From Arctopsyche grandis (taxonomy: Eukaryota; Arthropoda; Insecta; Trichoptera; Hydropsychidae): a stretch of DNA of 64,000 nt. The DNA lies in assembly GCF_051622035.1 (NCBI RefSeq), contig NC_135365.1, positions 16,224,001-16,288,000 of the forward strand. The letters are read 5' to 3'. Shown in pieces: positions 11,561 through 24,113 of the stretch (positions within the stretch are counted from its first letter, which is position 1; each line of letters opens with the position of its first letter). A model generated the notes under the pieces. The model ran no database searches. It was not told the DNA's origin and saw only the letters and a program-made list of their open reading frames with translations. Made by a program: the position numbers and the translations under genes.

Positions 11561-11880
11561 TCCTGTTTGGCATCTCCTTTTCTATCTCTCTTGCTAATCT
11601 TAAGTTATTCGGCGTCTTGACGTTAACCAATTCGATTATAAAATCTTTATAAAAAATTTCTCCATAGATGTCACTGTGGATGTTTGTATGATTTCGCATT
11701 GTATAAAATGTTTATGTACCTATATATTGATTGCATTGTATCTGTATAAGTGCACTCATCGCTTTGGTGCGATCAGAGTTTGCCAATTTTTCTGATTTTC
11801 ATCGAAACGGTAAAATTGACATCTTCTTTCCTTTTCCTCTTTATTAATCTCAAGTTATGCAGTGTCTTGAGGTTATAAGT

Positions 11881-12030
11881 AGAGGTAGGACCGGAAGCGT
11901 GCCGTTTATTGTTCAATTGTTGTAAATGCTTTGTAAAAAAAGGTTCGGCAAACCTTTAACAATGCATTTACAACATTCGAACAATAAACGGCCCCCTCAG
12001 GGTCCGGGCCGTTTATTGTTCAGGGTCCAC
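11881..12030. mobile_element. Foldback element with ACAATAAACGGC arms, copy 1
   Basis: The arm GCCGTTTATTGTTCAATTG pairs with CGAACAATAAACGGC about 60 bases later, enclosing AACCTTTAACAATGCATTTA. Outer bases AGAGGTAGGACCGG and CCCCCTCAGGGTCCGG are partly complementary. A second copy (41067-41163) sits inside another transposon. It is followed by an extra GCCGTTTATTGTTCAGGGTC segment that repeats the left arm. Confidence 0.65.
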
Positions 12031-12572
12031 AATTCATATGAAATATGAATAAAACATTGGGCTGATTCTCTCCTTGATTGGCCTCTTTGATTGAAGTTTT
12101 GTTTACGTTTCTCTTGTCATAATTATTTGTAAAATCTTTTATTGCACCTCTTTTTACATGGTGTCGTCGAACAACATTGAATGTGACGAGCTATGTTTTT
12201 GCAGTATTTTGTGACTTTTTTTATGTAATTGATGCATTAAAAAAGTCACAGAAATATAGTATTTAATTGACCACATTTAAGTAAATTTTAAAGTAAAGTT
12301 ATATGCGTACTGCTACCGATTACTAATTAATAAGACCATTAAAAGACTGCGATTAATTATTTTCAACATTAAACTAAAATGGTCAACTTTAAGTAAAAAC
12401 TAAGCCAATCAGTGAGGTAACTCCCCTTTTTATTTAAAAGCTTTTATTTATGTGATTTTGGCCTTCTTTTAATCGAGTCATTTCTGATACTGATTCTTCA
12501 TGTCTTTTATTGATTCTTCTGATACTGATTCTTCAATATTTTTTTAATTTCATTTTATCTTTTAATTTACAC

Positions 12573-12660
12573 CAGGAAGGCCTAACAGGGCATAGCCCAA
12601 AGCGCCTTCCTGGCCAGACACATTGCACATTTGATACAAATATTATTACATAGTATTATA
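12573..12660. repeat. Short inverted repeat CCAGGAAGGC/GCCTTCCTGG
   Basis: ACCAGGAAGGCC at 12573 pairs with GCGCCTTCCTGGCC about 30 bases downstream, forming a potential hairpin. It lies just before the reverse SINE copy at 12805 and may belong to the same retroposed unit. No further copy was identified here. Confidence 0.4.
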
Positions 12661-12804
12661 CAAAGCACATAAATACATATCAATTAATATCCACAGACAC
12701 ATCTATGGTCAAATTTGTATATTTGCAGCATTTTATACAATTCAGCGAAATTTGAGATTGCTGAAATCTCAAGATTTTGCGAGAAAATGGGCAAGGTTGC
12801 CAAT

Positions 12805-12945
12805 TTGTAGGAATCGTTTCAATGAAAATCAGATAAATTGGTAAACTCTGATAGGAAACGATCGACCTGGAGTCACAAATCCAAAGTCTGGCCAGCAGAA
12901 ACCAGTGGGATTTTAACCCGTGACCACTCTGTTCAAAGCATTACA
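12805..12945 (-). mobile_element. tRNA-derived SINE, copy 2
   Basis: Reverse complement of the family at 11401. The body (AAATCAGATAAATTGGTAAA, GAAACGATCGACCTGGAGTC, CTGGCCAGCAG) is well kept, and the box B region reads CCCGTGACCACTCTG on the plus strand. The tRNA-like head is partial. Confidence 0.75.
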
Positions 12946-13423
12946 ATACAAAAATTACAATAATATAATTATACAATATTTTCCTAAGATTTCTTTTGGC
13001 ATTGATGTTTTCATGTAGAAACTCATGTAGGTTCGTTTGGATGTTGCATCAACGAAAGAATTTCGAAAACCAGAAGACAAAAAGTTTGCAAATTATTTTA
13101 TTTTATTATTACAATCAATATACACTCGTCATTACAGATCGCTCCAATGCGACGAGTGTACGATAACGGTCAGAAATACAATAATACATATACAATCAGA
13201 ATACATAGCATATAACAATTAATCAGTACAGAAATAATAATCATAGAGACATCTATGGATTATTTTTAGATTTTTTGTGTAGAATTATAATTGCAATTTT
13301 TATACACATAATAAACACGAAATTATAGAGATATCTATAGATTTCAGATTACTGTGCATAATTTTTACAAATTATACACACAGATTTTGTGACAACAGGA
13401 ATAGATCTAATACCAATTTTCAG

Positions 13424-13566
13424 GAACCGTTTCAGCAATGATCAGATAAAATTGGCAAACTCTGATAGAGAAACGATCGATTTGGAGTCACAAAACCCTC
13501 AAACCTAACCAGCAGTTTGACGAGGACTCGAACATTCGACCTCAGTGGTGCTAAATATATACGCTA
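13424..13566 (-). mobile_element. tRNA-derived SINE, copy 3
   Basis: Same family in reverse, more diverged: GGCAAACTCTGATAGAGAAA, CGATCGATTTGGAGTCACAA, ACTCGAACATTCGACC (box B complement) and GTATATATTTAGCACC-type head. A preceding stretch with ACATCTATGG is shared with the sequence before copy 2, so the full element may be 300-400 bases. Confidence 0.7.
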
Positions 13567-13569
13567 CCA

Positions 13570-16312
13570 TTATTATATTCAAAAAGAAAGTAAAAACTAT
13601 ATAAAATATCTGATTTCGATTTAAGATGACTTTCACATAAGTACATTTGTACTACTTGTGTATATACATATGTATGTAGATAGCTACTACAAGATACCAT
13701 TATGTATGTATGAAATATTCAAGGCGTATAATCGTGCCAAGTATTAACTCATTACAAATAACTCGGGTACGTTTTGCGTCACAATACATAGGCAGGTATG
13801 TATGTAAATCGATTAGAATTGATCGAATATAATTTACGTCATGTCAATCTATTTTAATCTGCAGTGTGATTTACCTACTAAATACGCGTGCGCAGGTAAA
13901 GTGGGTCAAGTCTAGCGAGCCGAGTTTGAATATTTACCGTAATAATTACTTAATATTTTTATGATACTCATCTACATAGTATATTCTCTCTTATGATGTA
14001 GATTTTTTTTTGTTTTCAACGTAACTGGTCGTAAAATTTGGCCGAAATGTTTTATTGTCCGAATACATCACACTATCCAAATAAATTATTCCTATGGAGT
14101 TCAAGCATAAGAAAAAAAATTCAGTACTTGTGTAGTTATTATTCGAAATATTTTAAAACGTTTTAAGAATTCTAAAGTTTACACACAACTCATTGGGAAA
14201 AAATTCTAATAATTTTCACATGCAAGACGAATCTAACGAATTAATTGCGGTTCATAGGTTGTCGCATGCATATTCAATTACAATAAGTCTGTTTCAGATG
14301 AATATTTGACAAAATTTGCAATCTTTACTTGTGCGTCGAATAGAATTTCAATATTCAGTACAATACAATCAATAAAAAATGAATTTCAGTTTTCTGAACT
14401 ATTGTAGTTTTCGTCACAAATATCAACGAAATCTTAAAAAATATTTCGAACGAATTTGGTTTTTCCAAAAACATATGTACTTACTTCACCAATGCACCTA
14501 CATATATGTATTATACATACATATGTACATAGTTCTTCATACAATAACATTCTTTCCGTAAGGAAAAAGTTCGATATTTACGTCAGAGAGATTCTTGGAA
14601 AGGTTTGTGAACCTTTAAATACGTACATATGTATGTGTGTTTGAATTCTAATTATGATTTCCTTCGGGATTTCGCTTAGGAAAGAAAATAATTTAAAATT
14701 CGCTTCCAGCGTAGGTATCCAAATTAAAAAAAAGTCCATCTAAAAATAATATTGATTTAGAATTTTGTACATACATATCTTCAATATTTTTTTCAATAGC
14801 GTGTTTAAACTTGTTTCTATTTAGTTTGTTTATAGGCTCATACTTTCTTTATAAACATTTAGTTATTAGATAAGAATATCCGTGAAGAAAAATGTTCCCA
14901 ATATTACGTTAGGTACTTAATCAACATACACATTTAGAAAGGCTTTCAAATGGATACTTTTTTAATATATTGTAATCCTTATCTAGACGTAACATTGATG
15001 GATGGATTTTATTATAATTCGCATTTTTAACTGGCTTCATTCGAATTATACGTATTAAAATGGACGAAACACTATCAGAATGACACTGCTAGGTCATAAA
15101 TCTCATATTATCAATGGATTCGCAAAAATAACAACATTTTTATAAAGACATTTTATTGCATGCGTCCTTTTTCCTTCTAATACATTTTCACTCTTTGTAA
15201 GTTTTAATTTGCATTGGCTTTAAGAGTGTTTATAATCTTTAGAAACTACTTGAAAATTACGCTCACATATGTAGTTATCAAATCATCCTCGAGATTGTCG
15301 CATCTTCAATTCTCGCGTTACAACAAGCAACCTTTCTCAAGAAAAACAATGTTTTTCTTCGTTTTGATCAGGTTCTTCCAGGTGAAACTACATATGTACA
15401 TATGTACTGTATTGATTCTGGAACCTGTTTCCATTTGAATCCTGAACCTTATAAATTGAACTCGTCTAGGTATTTTCTATAATTACTAAATTGCCGATAT
15501 ATTTTATTTATCGGTTCTAAAATCAGGATTTTATTTTGAGTTTTGCTCCATTCAGCTAAATTGCAATTTTTCACTATAAATGGATCTCCTTGCAATCTCT
15601 GGATATTCATATTATTTTGCGCAGCAATAGCGAGGGTTATCTATCGTCTCCATAGCCTGAAACGTATGACAAGATTTTGAAGCAATAAACAAAACAGACA
15701 GTAGAAATGAGCTTGTGCTGTGATCGCCGATAAGTAACTCTTAAGGACCTATGTATGTACATACATAGAAGAATTTATCAAACCTGCTTCCGAATAAACA
15801 GGTAATGTAAATATTGAAACCGTTTAATCAGATATTTCAATATAAACATCAAATTAATTTTTTATTTATTTAAAAAGACAGCTGATTGTTTCCAAGGTGG
15901 ATCCTTTCAAGAAAAAGGATTGAGTTTAAAGGAGACATTCAATATCCATTGAATTAATTTTCATTGTTAAGCCTTATTAGCATTTACAACTTCTCTATCT
16001 ACATATACATATGTATTGTCATTATATGGGTTTGCTGCAAATGATTGCAAACCACCCGGCTGCATGCTCATTTCGATTGCATTTTAACTGTTTGAATTTC
16101 AGCATGTACGAAAGACGAGATATTCATGGGGTTGCGCAGATGACATTTCGATGTACATTAATGATTGGCAATTCTAAAAATTGAGTTGGATCTTTCTGGC
16201 AAGTTTAAAATGGCAAAAGCCGAGATTGCAAACCAAAAGCCCGCTTGGTTTGCAATCGTTTGCAGCGCAGGGTTATTATATAAGTAATTCCAGTTTTATG
16301 TAAGTCTCATTA
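13570..16312. other. Intergenic DNA rich in TACATATGTA motifs
   Basis: I find no gene, RNA or complete transposon. The palindromic motif CATATGTA/TACATATG occurs many times (for example near 13670, 14510, 14625, 15395, 16000), as across the window. It may hold regulatory DNA for the 5-phosphatase gene downstream, but no specific site can be supported. Confidence 0.35.
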
Positions 16313-16520
16313 AGGTATGTTCATACCGATCCAGCACGACCCGTATCCTGCAGGTGTCCTGCAAGTGCGGATAGTATCCTTTGGTACATTATATGTACGT
16401 ATTCATACTCCATTCGCGCATGCGCATTTACGCATTCATGCGCGTCCATATAGAATGTACTAAAGAATACTGTCCGTACTTGCAGGATTCGGATCGTGCT
16501 GGATAGGTATGAACAGACCT
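16313..16520. mobile_element. Foldback MITE, PIF/Harbinger type, complete (copy C)
   Basis: A 208-base copy starting AGGTATGTTCATACC and ending GGTATGAACAGACCT, flanked by TTA duplications (16310-16312 and 16521-16523). The arms contain CCAGCACGACCCGTATCCTG and its near complement. The core has CATGCGCATTTACGCATTCA. It lies about 0.8 kb upstream of the 5-phosphatase start codon. Confidence 0.85.
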
Positions 16521-16819
16521 TTACTCGCGCAATATTTCAAAAACCAAGTCCAAGTACACATCACTGAATTAGTACTTGATATTGCTTTGTAGCTTCAGTA
16601 ATTCCCTTGAAATATCATTTTTTCTGTCAAGACTTTGCTTTTGATCTTCTAACTCTATAGATCAGTACCGTTCGTTGTTTCATTGAGAATGAAATGAAAT
16701 ATAAATCATAAGCGACTTCGTAACGGTACGGTGGCCGACTTCCGCACCAATCAAATTAACATCCTCCACTTCCGATCGTACATGTACTGATATGTACATA
16801 CACATGTAGTATTGCGAAC

Positions 16820-17137
16820 GTCGATTAGCAAAGTTGCAACGCGTGGGCGGCAGAGAGGGAAGTGAAGGAGAGGAGGGGAGTGAGAAGTGGGGAGAGGGAG
16901 ACCCAAACGAGGGCTTCGCAAATCGACACTGAGTTTATCGATTGTCGGTCGTTGGTCGCGTTTCGAGTGTAGTTACGGCCAAAGCGCAGTGTCCGCGCGG
17001 AGAGTCTTGTGTGTCGGTAGCGATGGTGGTGGTGGTGGTGGGGGTTGTGTCGGGGGTGGTGTCGATGACGCTGGACGGGTGATGAGACAGCGCGTGAGGA
17101 TTCGCGAGACGAGTACTCGAACCGTCGAGGAGCCACC
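16820..17137 (+). promoter_or_regulatory. GC-rich promoter/5' UTR of the 5-phosphatase gene
   Basis: Base composition changes abruptly from AT-rich to GC- and CpG-rich about 300 bases before the start codon, with a GGT-rich run at 17023-17060. This fits a CpG-type promoter and 5' UTR. The open frames here on both strands are compositional. No TATA box is seen; the start site is unknown. Confidence 0.55.
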
Positions 17138-17237
17138 ATGTTGAAGTTCAAGAAGATGGGGGCTGAGAAGCTGCCGGTGCTCCTCATCACGGCCAACGTC
17201 GGATCCATATTCGAGTCGGTCAGTCACAACACAACAC

Positions 17238-17278
<41 letters not shown>

Positions 17279-20200
17279 TCCCACTTGTATCAAAACCAAC
17301 AACAAATCAATTACTTAATTCAATTTGAATTTTTTTCTTCCACCTATTTATTTACTTTCATTTGTTTTGTATGCATTTTAAGTTTGTTTTAAAATGGCTC
17401 CTTTGTGACGACGGTGCATAGTCGTTTGATATTTGTATCTATTGTTAAGTTTATGTTTGCAGTGTTGTGTGTTTGTTATACTGAGCAAACAATGTTTATT
17501 GCAGAGATCAAAATATAATAATAAACGATGATGAATATCTTGGCTTTATTTTCTTTCTTTTCGTACTGTTTGTTATTAGAGTTGAAACACTCTTGATGTT
17601 TTTCTTCAACATTCTCTTACCCGACATGGATGATATTTTTATTGGAAAAATGGTGTTTGATATGTTAAAAAGACTCTTAAAACGCTAACTTCTGTTAATA
17701 TGAAAGTAAACATGATAAACACCTGCCGTTCATGTTAGTAATATACCAGGAAAAAAATACGTACACGATAAATATAAGTTTTAAAACTAATATTGTATTT
17801 ATTTTATGTTATATAATACAACTAGCGTTCAGTTAGTGTTTGAAAAAATTTCACGGAAAACACGATTTTTCACGGAAAACACGAAAAAAATTATGTTTCT
17901 ACGATTCAGTTTTCATTTTATTTCATCGTACTAAAGTTAGATAAACAACTAACAATTCAGTTGATTTGTATATATATAAAATCTAATAATACCGAAAGAG
18001 ATCTTTAATCTGATAACTCACTGTCTTCATTCTACTGTCCATTTATTTGGCAGCCATCTTGAAAAAATTCTACCCTCAAGGTATAACGATGTTTATTTTT
18101 GTATGGTTTCTAATCTAATATATAATTTTGAAAGAGACTTTGTATGTATGAAAGTTTTGTTTCGTAGAATCCGTGACGTTAAGTTTAATAAAAAAATAAA
18201 TGAATATTCAAAAAAATATAAATTAATAAAACTATTCAAATAAATTTAATAAAATGTTTACTATTAGATTATCTATGTTTACGCGGTTTATATTACAAAT
18301 ACCGAGCGAAGCCGGGTAAAACCACTAGTTACATATGTAATCTTTTGAATAGAATGTAAATAAATTCGACGTCAACCTATACAAACATTCAATGTCATAC
18401 CATCGATGTTGTATCTAATACAGTTTTTTCACTTCAAATTCAACCTTTTACAAATGAAAGACAAACTTTTGCAAATGAAATCTAACATTTTGCAAAACAA
18501 ATTCAACCTTTTGCAAATTAAATTCAAAATGCAAATGGTTGAATTTGAAGTGTAAAAACTGTATGTATAACATATACAATTTTGTATATTTATTGTTTTA
18601 ATTTCAGTTATACATAATTGTACAATCTATTGAGTATACTTATATATGTACTTATTTATGTTAGATTCTATAATAGATGTTTCTGTTAAGTTTGTAATTG
18701 TATTTTTGAATGGATTTCAGCCGTCGATTATGCTTCCAATGTGGGTGACAGAGTTTTTACAGACTATTACCAAAATGGAGCCTAAATTTATAGGCCTACA
18801 TATGCAAGAAGTTGGCGGAAAAACTTATGAAAAATCTATGCAATATGTACAAGAATTTATACAAAGACTATGCGATAGTCCAGAACTGAGGCTTTTTGAT
18901 AAAATTAGAATATATCTCGACGAAGATTACAGCTCCGCCGAAAAATTTACTGTAAGATTTTAATTATATGTAATAAAAATTTAAATTTTCGTCTGCTCGA
19001 ATTTATAATTAAACTATTTTGATAGCTTTTTAATTTTTTAATTTTAACCTCTTATACGTTTCACATGGTTTTCGTGTAAGCGGTTATTTTTGTATAATAT
19101 TAGTAATAGTATCTGGAAAATTATGACTTGTACTACATCCTGTTATTCAAATATCATCCAAACATTAATTATCACAATTTATTCAGTTCCTGGATGTTAT
19201 ATGTATATGTACATATGATTTTTATCATTATTATTGTATCATCACTGTTTTAGGCCCTCGGTAATGTTTATTTTATTCATTCCTCTTTGAATGATGTTAA
19301 AATCTGGGATTTCTTACTACAAGAATGGACTTTGGTGGAAGGAAAAGAAATCCACACCGGAAATATAGAAAAAGCACCCACAAAAGAGAAGGCAAAATTT
19401 CCACAGCATTTTTTTCCAGAAGTAAGGTTATTTGAAAAGTATTTGAATTATCATTTGCTTTTATACTGTTTTATGCTCCAATTTCAAGATTAAAAGTATG
19501 CACACGATTGATGATATAAAATTTAACTTCCAGTGTAAATGGTCCAGAAAAGGATTCATGAGAGTTCGATGGATGATTCGGAATACTGCTTTTGAACTCG
19601 TTAACATACATCTATTTCATGATGCTTCTAACATGATTGCTGCTGAAGCAACACCTTCTGTCTATTGTCGCAGTCGAAGACGCGCTCTTCGGCATACTTT
19701 ACAACATCTGCATCAAGACCCTCGTCAGCCACCATTTTTCATATTCGGAGATTTTAATTTTCGACTCGATACTGCCGGAATTGTCAAGGTATGACACGTC
19801 ACATTTTGAATTGTTCAGAAATCTTTATTGTATTACATTGAATTTCATTATAGAAACTAACTGACAACTTGAAAGCTACTAGAAGTCATTCGACCAAATC
19901 TGTTGAAAACACGAAACTTCAGTACCGCAGTCAAAAAGACGATAGGGTTATATTGACTGTCGGCAAAAAAGAATTCACTCATGTCGAACATCAGAAAGTA
20001 TTTCGTGAACCGTGGGTGAGATAATATCAATGTTAATTTCAATGAATAAATTAATATTAAGCGGGTGTAACAGTATTTAATTAGTGTTCATTATTTTAGA
20101 TGTTGAAATTTGATAAGGAGTTGGATGCTATGAAACCGCATTTATACGAGTTTCCTATTAAATTTCCTCCATCCTATCCGTTTGAAGAGAATGTTGAACT

Positions 20201-22322
20201 GCCGACCCATTACATGAAGACTAGGTTTATAAATCTTCATGTTTAATATTAGCATTATTTTTAAGTGTCGTAAATTTTTGTTTATTTACATATGTATATA
20301 TTTTTTTCTTCAGATGTCCTTCTTGGTGTGATCGTATTTTGCTTTCACAAACAGCAAGGTTAATAATCAACCATTTGGATGGACAAAAACTAATGCCAAA
20401 AGATCCAGCTGAAAGTCGACGATCTATCGTAGAACAAATGGATGGTGTTTTCAAACATGGATCTCGGTATATTTTATATTATTATAATATACAACTTATT
20501 GTTTCTTCATATTAGATACATTGAATGTATGTGTTTGATCATTGTAGAAAGTCAATTGCTGAATCCACCGATAGTGGTGGTGGAAGTCCTTCTAAAGGCA
20601 GTCATCGATCATCTGGTCAAAATAGTTCATCGGAAAGTAGTCCTGCACGTTCCTCATCTCCTATAAAGTATGGGAACATTTCGCAAATTAATCATGTATG
20701 TTTTCCAGCTTATTTTTACAGACACGTCAACAAATGAGTCGTTGATTGGATTGTCAATTTTTTTGTTGTTGTTATTGTAGAGTCCGGGTAGAAAAGTTGG
20801 TTGCACAGATTTCGACGGGCTCAGTGTGCCCGGCATTGCCCAAAGCAGGAAGAGTATTGCAGATCCGACTAATATTGTACATGCAATGAATGCAAGGTAA
20901 ATTATTTTTGCACATGTATAATTATTATTTTCGTACAAATTTTTCCTTACTACGTTTATGTATGTAATTAGGGTGAGTGAAACATATGATGGGTCTCCAA
21001 CAAAGAGGCGATTGGTTCGCAATCAATCCGAGGGTTCTCCGAAAATGGGAGAACACTTGGACATGAGAAAAATGTCAACGGATGGTGGGAACCCGTCTTT
21101 GCGAAAGAGAGTTGAATACGGAATCATCGGCGATGCCACATGTATGGGAGATCATAAGGTGAAATTCTTGTGTATTTTAAAGAACCTAATCAAACACTTT
21201 TATATGAATTTGAACAAATTTTACCATATGAATTTTTCTAATATTATACTTTTATTATAGCCGGTGTATTTGAGAATTTTACTACAAAGTGATAAAGGTA
21301 CAGTTCGTTGTTGCATGCAAGATGATTCTAATGATTACTGTTATATAGCACCACCAGAAATACATTCTGAAACTTGTTTCCGTCATCCTAGTGCCCAAAA
21401 TTTATCGAAATGTCCTTCTAAGGAATGTTTTGAGCCTTTAAGTTTAACTAGTTGTAGAAGTAGATTAGCTAGTCAAATAAGTAATGACTCTGGTTTTAAA
21501 GGACTGTTGTCAAAGGATCGACCGTCGTCTCTAGTGCGACTCGGTACTGACCCTAGTTTTAATCACATAAATGCAAACCACGAGGACGCTTCAGTAAAGA
21601 CTTTAAACAGTGATAATTTAGATAGTTCTTATATTAAATTGTTAAAATTAAACAAAAATAGTCAATCTTTACAGAAACCATTTGGCAATTCCTTATCGGA
21701 ATGTTTAAATGATAGTTTGACGTTGTCAAATGACAACATTGATCATGCGAATAATGCGTCGATACCAAACGTGCAAATTAACATTACCGGTGCCGACTAC
21801 TCGAGCTACGACGGTATCATAGTCAATCATATTGATACTCATCTGTTATATTGTCCAGTTATACCTCAAGATCCTTATACTCCCGAGAGTATAGAATCTC
21901 ACTCCCCATATCCGGAACTTTGTACGTATGAGGAAATAGAAAAGGGAAATAATGTTAAGATAAATGAAGATATCAATTCTAATATGGGTCCAAATTTAGA
22001 TTCTGTCTACACTGATGATAGTTCAGTGTTTTTTGTTAACAAATCTCAGTCTTTGGATAGATCCGAATATTTGTCGAGCAAAACCAAAAGTGTTTCTCCT
22101 AGACAGCTCAAATCTAGATTAGAAAATATTTTGAAAAAATCCGATTCCAATACGGAATCAGATAGTTGTAATGACGTTGAGTCATGCTCAATAGAAAACG
22201 AAAGATTAGGAAATAAAATAAATGACATGGATGAAAGTTTAGATAGATGTAGTAAAACTAGTGCTAAAATAAAGATTAAAGCTCGTAGTAAATGCAAATG
22301 CTTTGATTGCAAACTCTGCTAA
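17138..22322 (+). CDS. INPP5A: Type I inositol polyphosphate 5-phosphatase, long CaaX isoform
   Basis: Removes the 5-phosphate of soluble Ins(1,4,5)P3 and Ins(1,3,4,5)P4, ending the calcium signal; vertebrate INPP5A is membrane-anchored by farnesyl. Exons: 17138-17218, 18721-18951, 19254-19421, 19534-19788, 19854-20015, 20100-20224, 20314-20466, 20548-20695, 20781-20896, 20972-21158, 21261-22322; all GT..AG and phase-consistent, 895 residues. Diagnostic blocks: LLITANVGSIF near 15-25, NIHLFHDASN at 184-193, GDFNFRLD at 232-239, CPSWCDRIL at 342-350, GDHKPVYL from 539. Between the last two lie about 190 residues, against about 40 in the vertebrate enzyme as I recall it; the extra part (exons 7-10) is serine-rich. 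The long last exon adds an acidic, disordered-looking tail ending in a basic stretch and CKLC, a CaaX box. Intron 1 is 1.5 kb and holds a (CA)n tract and an element fragment. Confidence 0.9.
17236..17273. repeat. (CA)n microsatellite in intron 1 of the 5-phosphatase gene
   Basis: A CA tract starts 18 bases after the donor at 17219. Its closeness to the splice site means length changes could affect exon 1 splicing; that is inference. Confidence 0.95.
18190..18330 (-). repeat. Dispersed repeat with CCCGGCTTCGCTCGG end, reverse copy
   Basis: Inverted relative of 5027-5150: plus-strand sequence reads ACGCGGTTTATATTACAAAT, ACCGAGCGAAGCCGGGTAAA, ACCACTAGT. It lies in intron 1 of the 5-phosphatase gene, directly before the AAATTCAACC-type short repeats at 18430-18555. 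Confidence 0.65.
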
Positions 22323-24113
22323 TTTTTATTATTATTTAGTACCATTAAATTGTGCTATTTTTTTTTATTCACGTACAAGTTTATATACATATGTATGTAA
22401 GTGAATATTAATTGTATGTATTATTCAAATATGAAATACACAAGTCTGTTTTTTTATATGACTGCAAATAACGACGAAAATCGCAAATTTAAAATTAAAC
22501 AAAGTAGTAAGAATAATTTCATACATTCGTGATACATAAAAATGTTGTGTTTTTACATATTTCTAAAGCTCAATTTAATTTTAATTTTATAACAATATAT
22601 TGTTAATACTCAAGTAATATACACATTACCTTACATAATGTGTTTTGTATGTAAAGGGAAGTTCAAACAAAAAATAACGTATCATCAATTATAATTACAT
22701 ACTTTTATGTAATTGTTGAGGATTTTGTAACGATTACGCTTATATTATTCTTTTATATAATAAATAATGTTTGAATTTTATATAATAATTTTCATGAGAT
22801 TATGATGCTTAAAGTTCAATTAAAGACTAATTTCAAAGTACATTAAATGCACTTTGAATTGCACAGTTTCATGATTTTTTTTTATTATTGTTTTTACACA
22901 CAATTTAACTATCCGATTTATATGTGCATTTTATTTAACAAAAAAAGGACTTCAATATTATGTTGTAATTTACATAGTTGATATTAATATAATATCAATT
23001 TAGATTTTTTAGTTCATAGAAAAGTTAAACTAGTCAAGTCAAATAGAAGCACATGAAATAATACTCTTGAGTTACCAAACTAGGAAATTTAATAAGTTGA
23101 AACTAATCAATGTAAACGTTCTCGCATTATTCCAACAGTATCAATATTCCGTTTGTATGACTTCCAGGTCTAAATTTTGATTTTTAAATGGCTTCTTGTA
23201 TATTTTTTTTTAGTATTCTTATGTAAATTTAATTTGATGTGCAATGCTTTGACTGGTTGTTTTTATTATCATGACATTAGAGTTAAGACTAAGTTTTCAG
23301 TTAACATTATATCAGTGTGTTTGCATAAATGCATGTTTGATGTGACCGAAACTGTATATCTCGCAATATTGGAGAGTTTAGTATTTTATTTTAATTGCTC
23401 ATTTGTGAATGTCTCCATCCCAGACGTCGATACCTCATTGTGCTTAATTAATTCGAAAGTGCTTATTTTTATTTACAATTAATTATTTTCATGTCGTCTC
23501 TTATGATTTACTTTAATTTGTAATGTTTTATTCAATGTATGACCCTTTTTTTTACTTATCTGCTCGATTATTAATGTATGTACTGTACGTTTGTACAAGC
23601 GTAATACTTATAATAATTTTAATTTAGTTACTTTATTTTTTGTCCTAATCTAATGTTTTGTTAACTAGTTTTATAATAAATTCTTTTTTTTATATTTATT
23701 TTGTTTTAATTTTTATATTTGCCTTTATTTTCCACCATTATCCATGAGAAATACGGTAAGATTTTTTGAGCATGAATATAAATTATGTATTTAATTTAGT
23801 TTTAATGCTATTTTCACTCAATTTTAATAATAATATGCTGCAAATAATCGCTTATGTATAACACGTATTTTTTGTTAGTTTCAAAAATTGGAAAAATATT
23901 GAATAATTTGTAATTTACTTTGGAGTGCAATAATTCTTTTCAGGTGTTTGCCGGACCGATGCACAAGCTGATGCATTAGGATTGAATATAACTCGAGACT
24001 TAGCCGAGGTTGACATCGATAATGATTACATTTCGCCTGAAAATTGCAATAGTAGATACATACAGATAAAAGGGGAGGATCAGGCCAATCTCTTCAAGGA
24101 ATCCGACATATAA
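21261..24113 (+). CDS. INPP5A: Alternative short C-terminus of the 5-phosphatase
   Basis: Within the last exon, AAAG/GTACAG at 21297/21298 can serve as a donor, giving a 37-base exon 21261-21297 in phase 1. A 3' splice site TTTTCAG ends at 23943; the exon 23944-24113 is open in exactly the required phase for 55 codons to TAA. The joined product is 610 residues and ends FKESDI, with no CaaX box. The new tail starts VCRTDAQADALGLN and is balanced, non-repetitive sequence. Phase fit, a good acceptor and coding-like composition support a real alternative terminal exon; transcripts were not examined. The long form would end before this exon and use a polyadenylation site near 22.76 kb. Confidence 0.65.
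22323..23943 (+). other. 3' UTR of the long isoform / intron of the short isoform
   Basis: AT-rich sequence between the CKLC stop codon and the alternative terminal exon. An AATAAA-like signal near 22760 would end the long transcript. No other coding signal; a 101-codon frame at 23177-23482 looks like chance. Confidence 0.5.
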
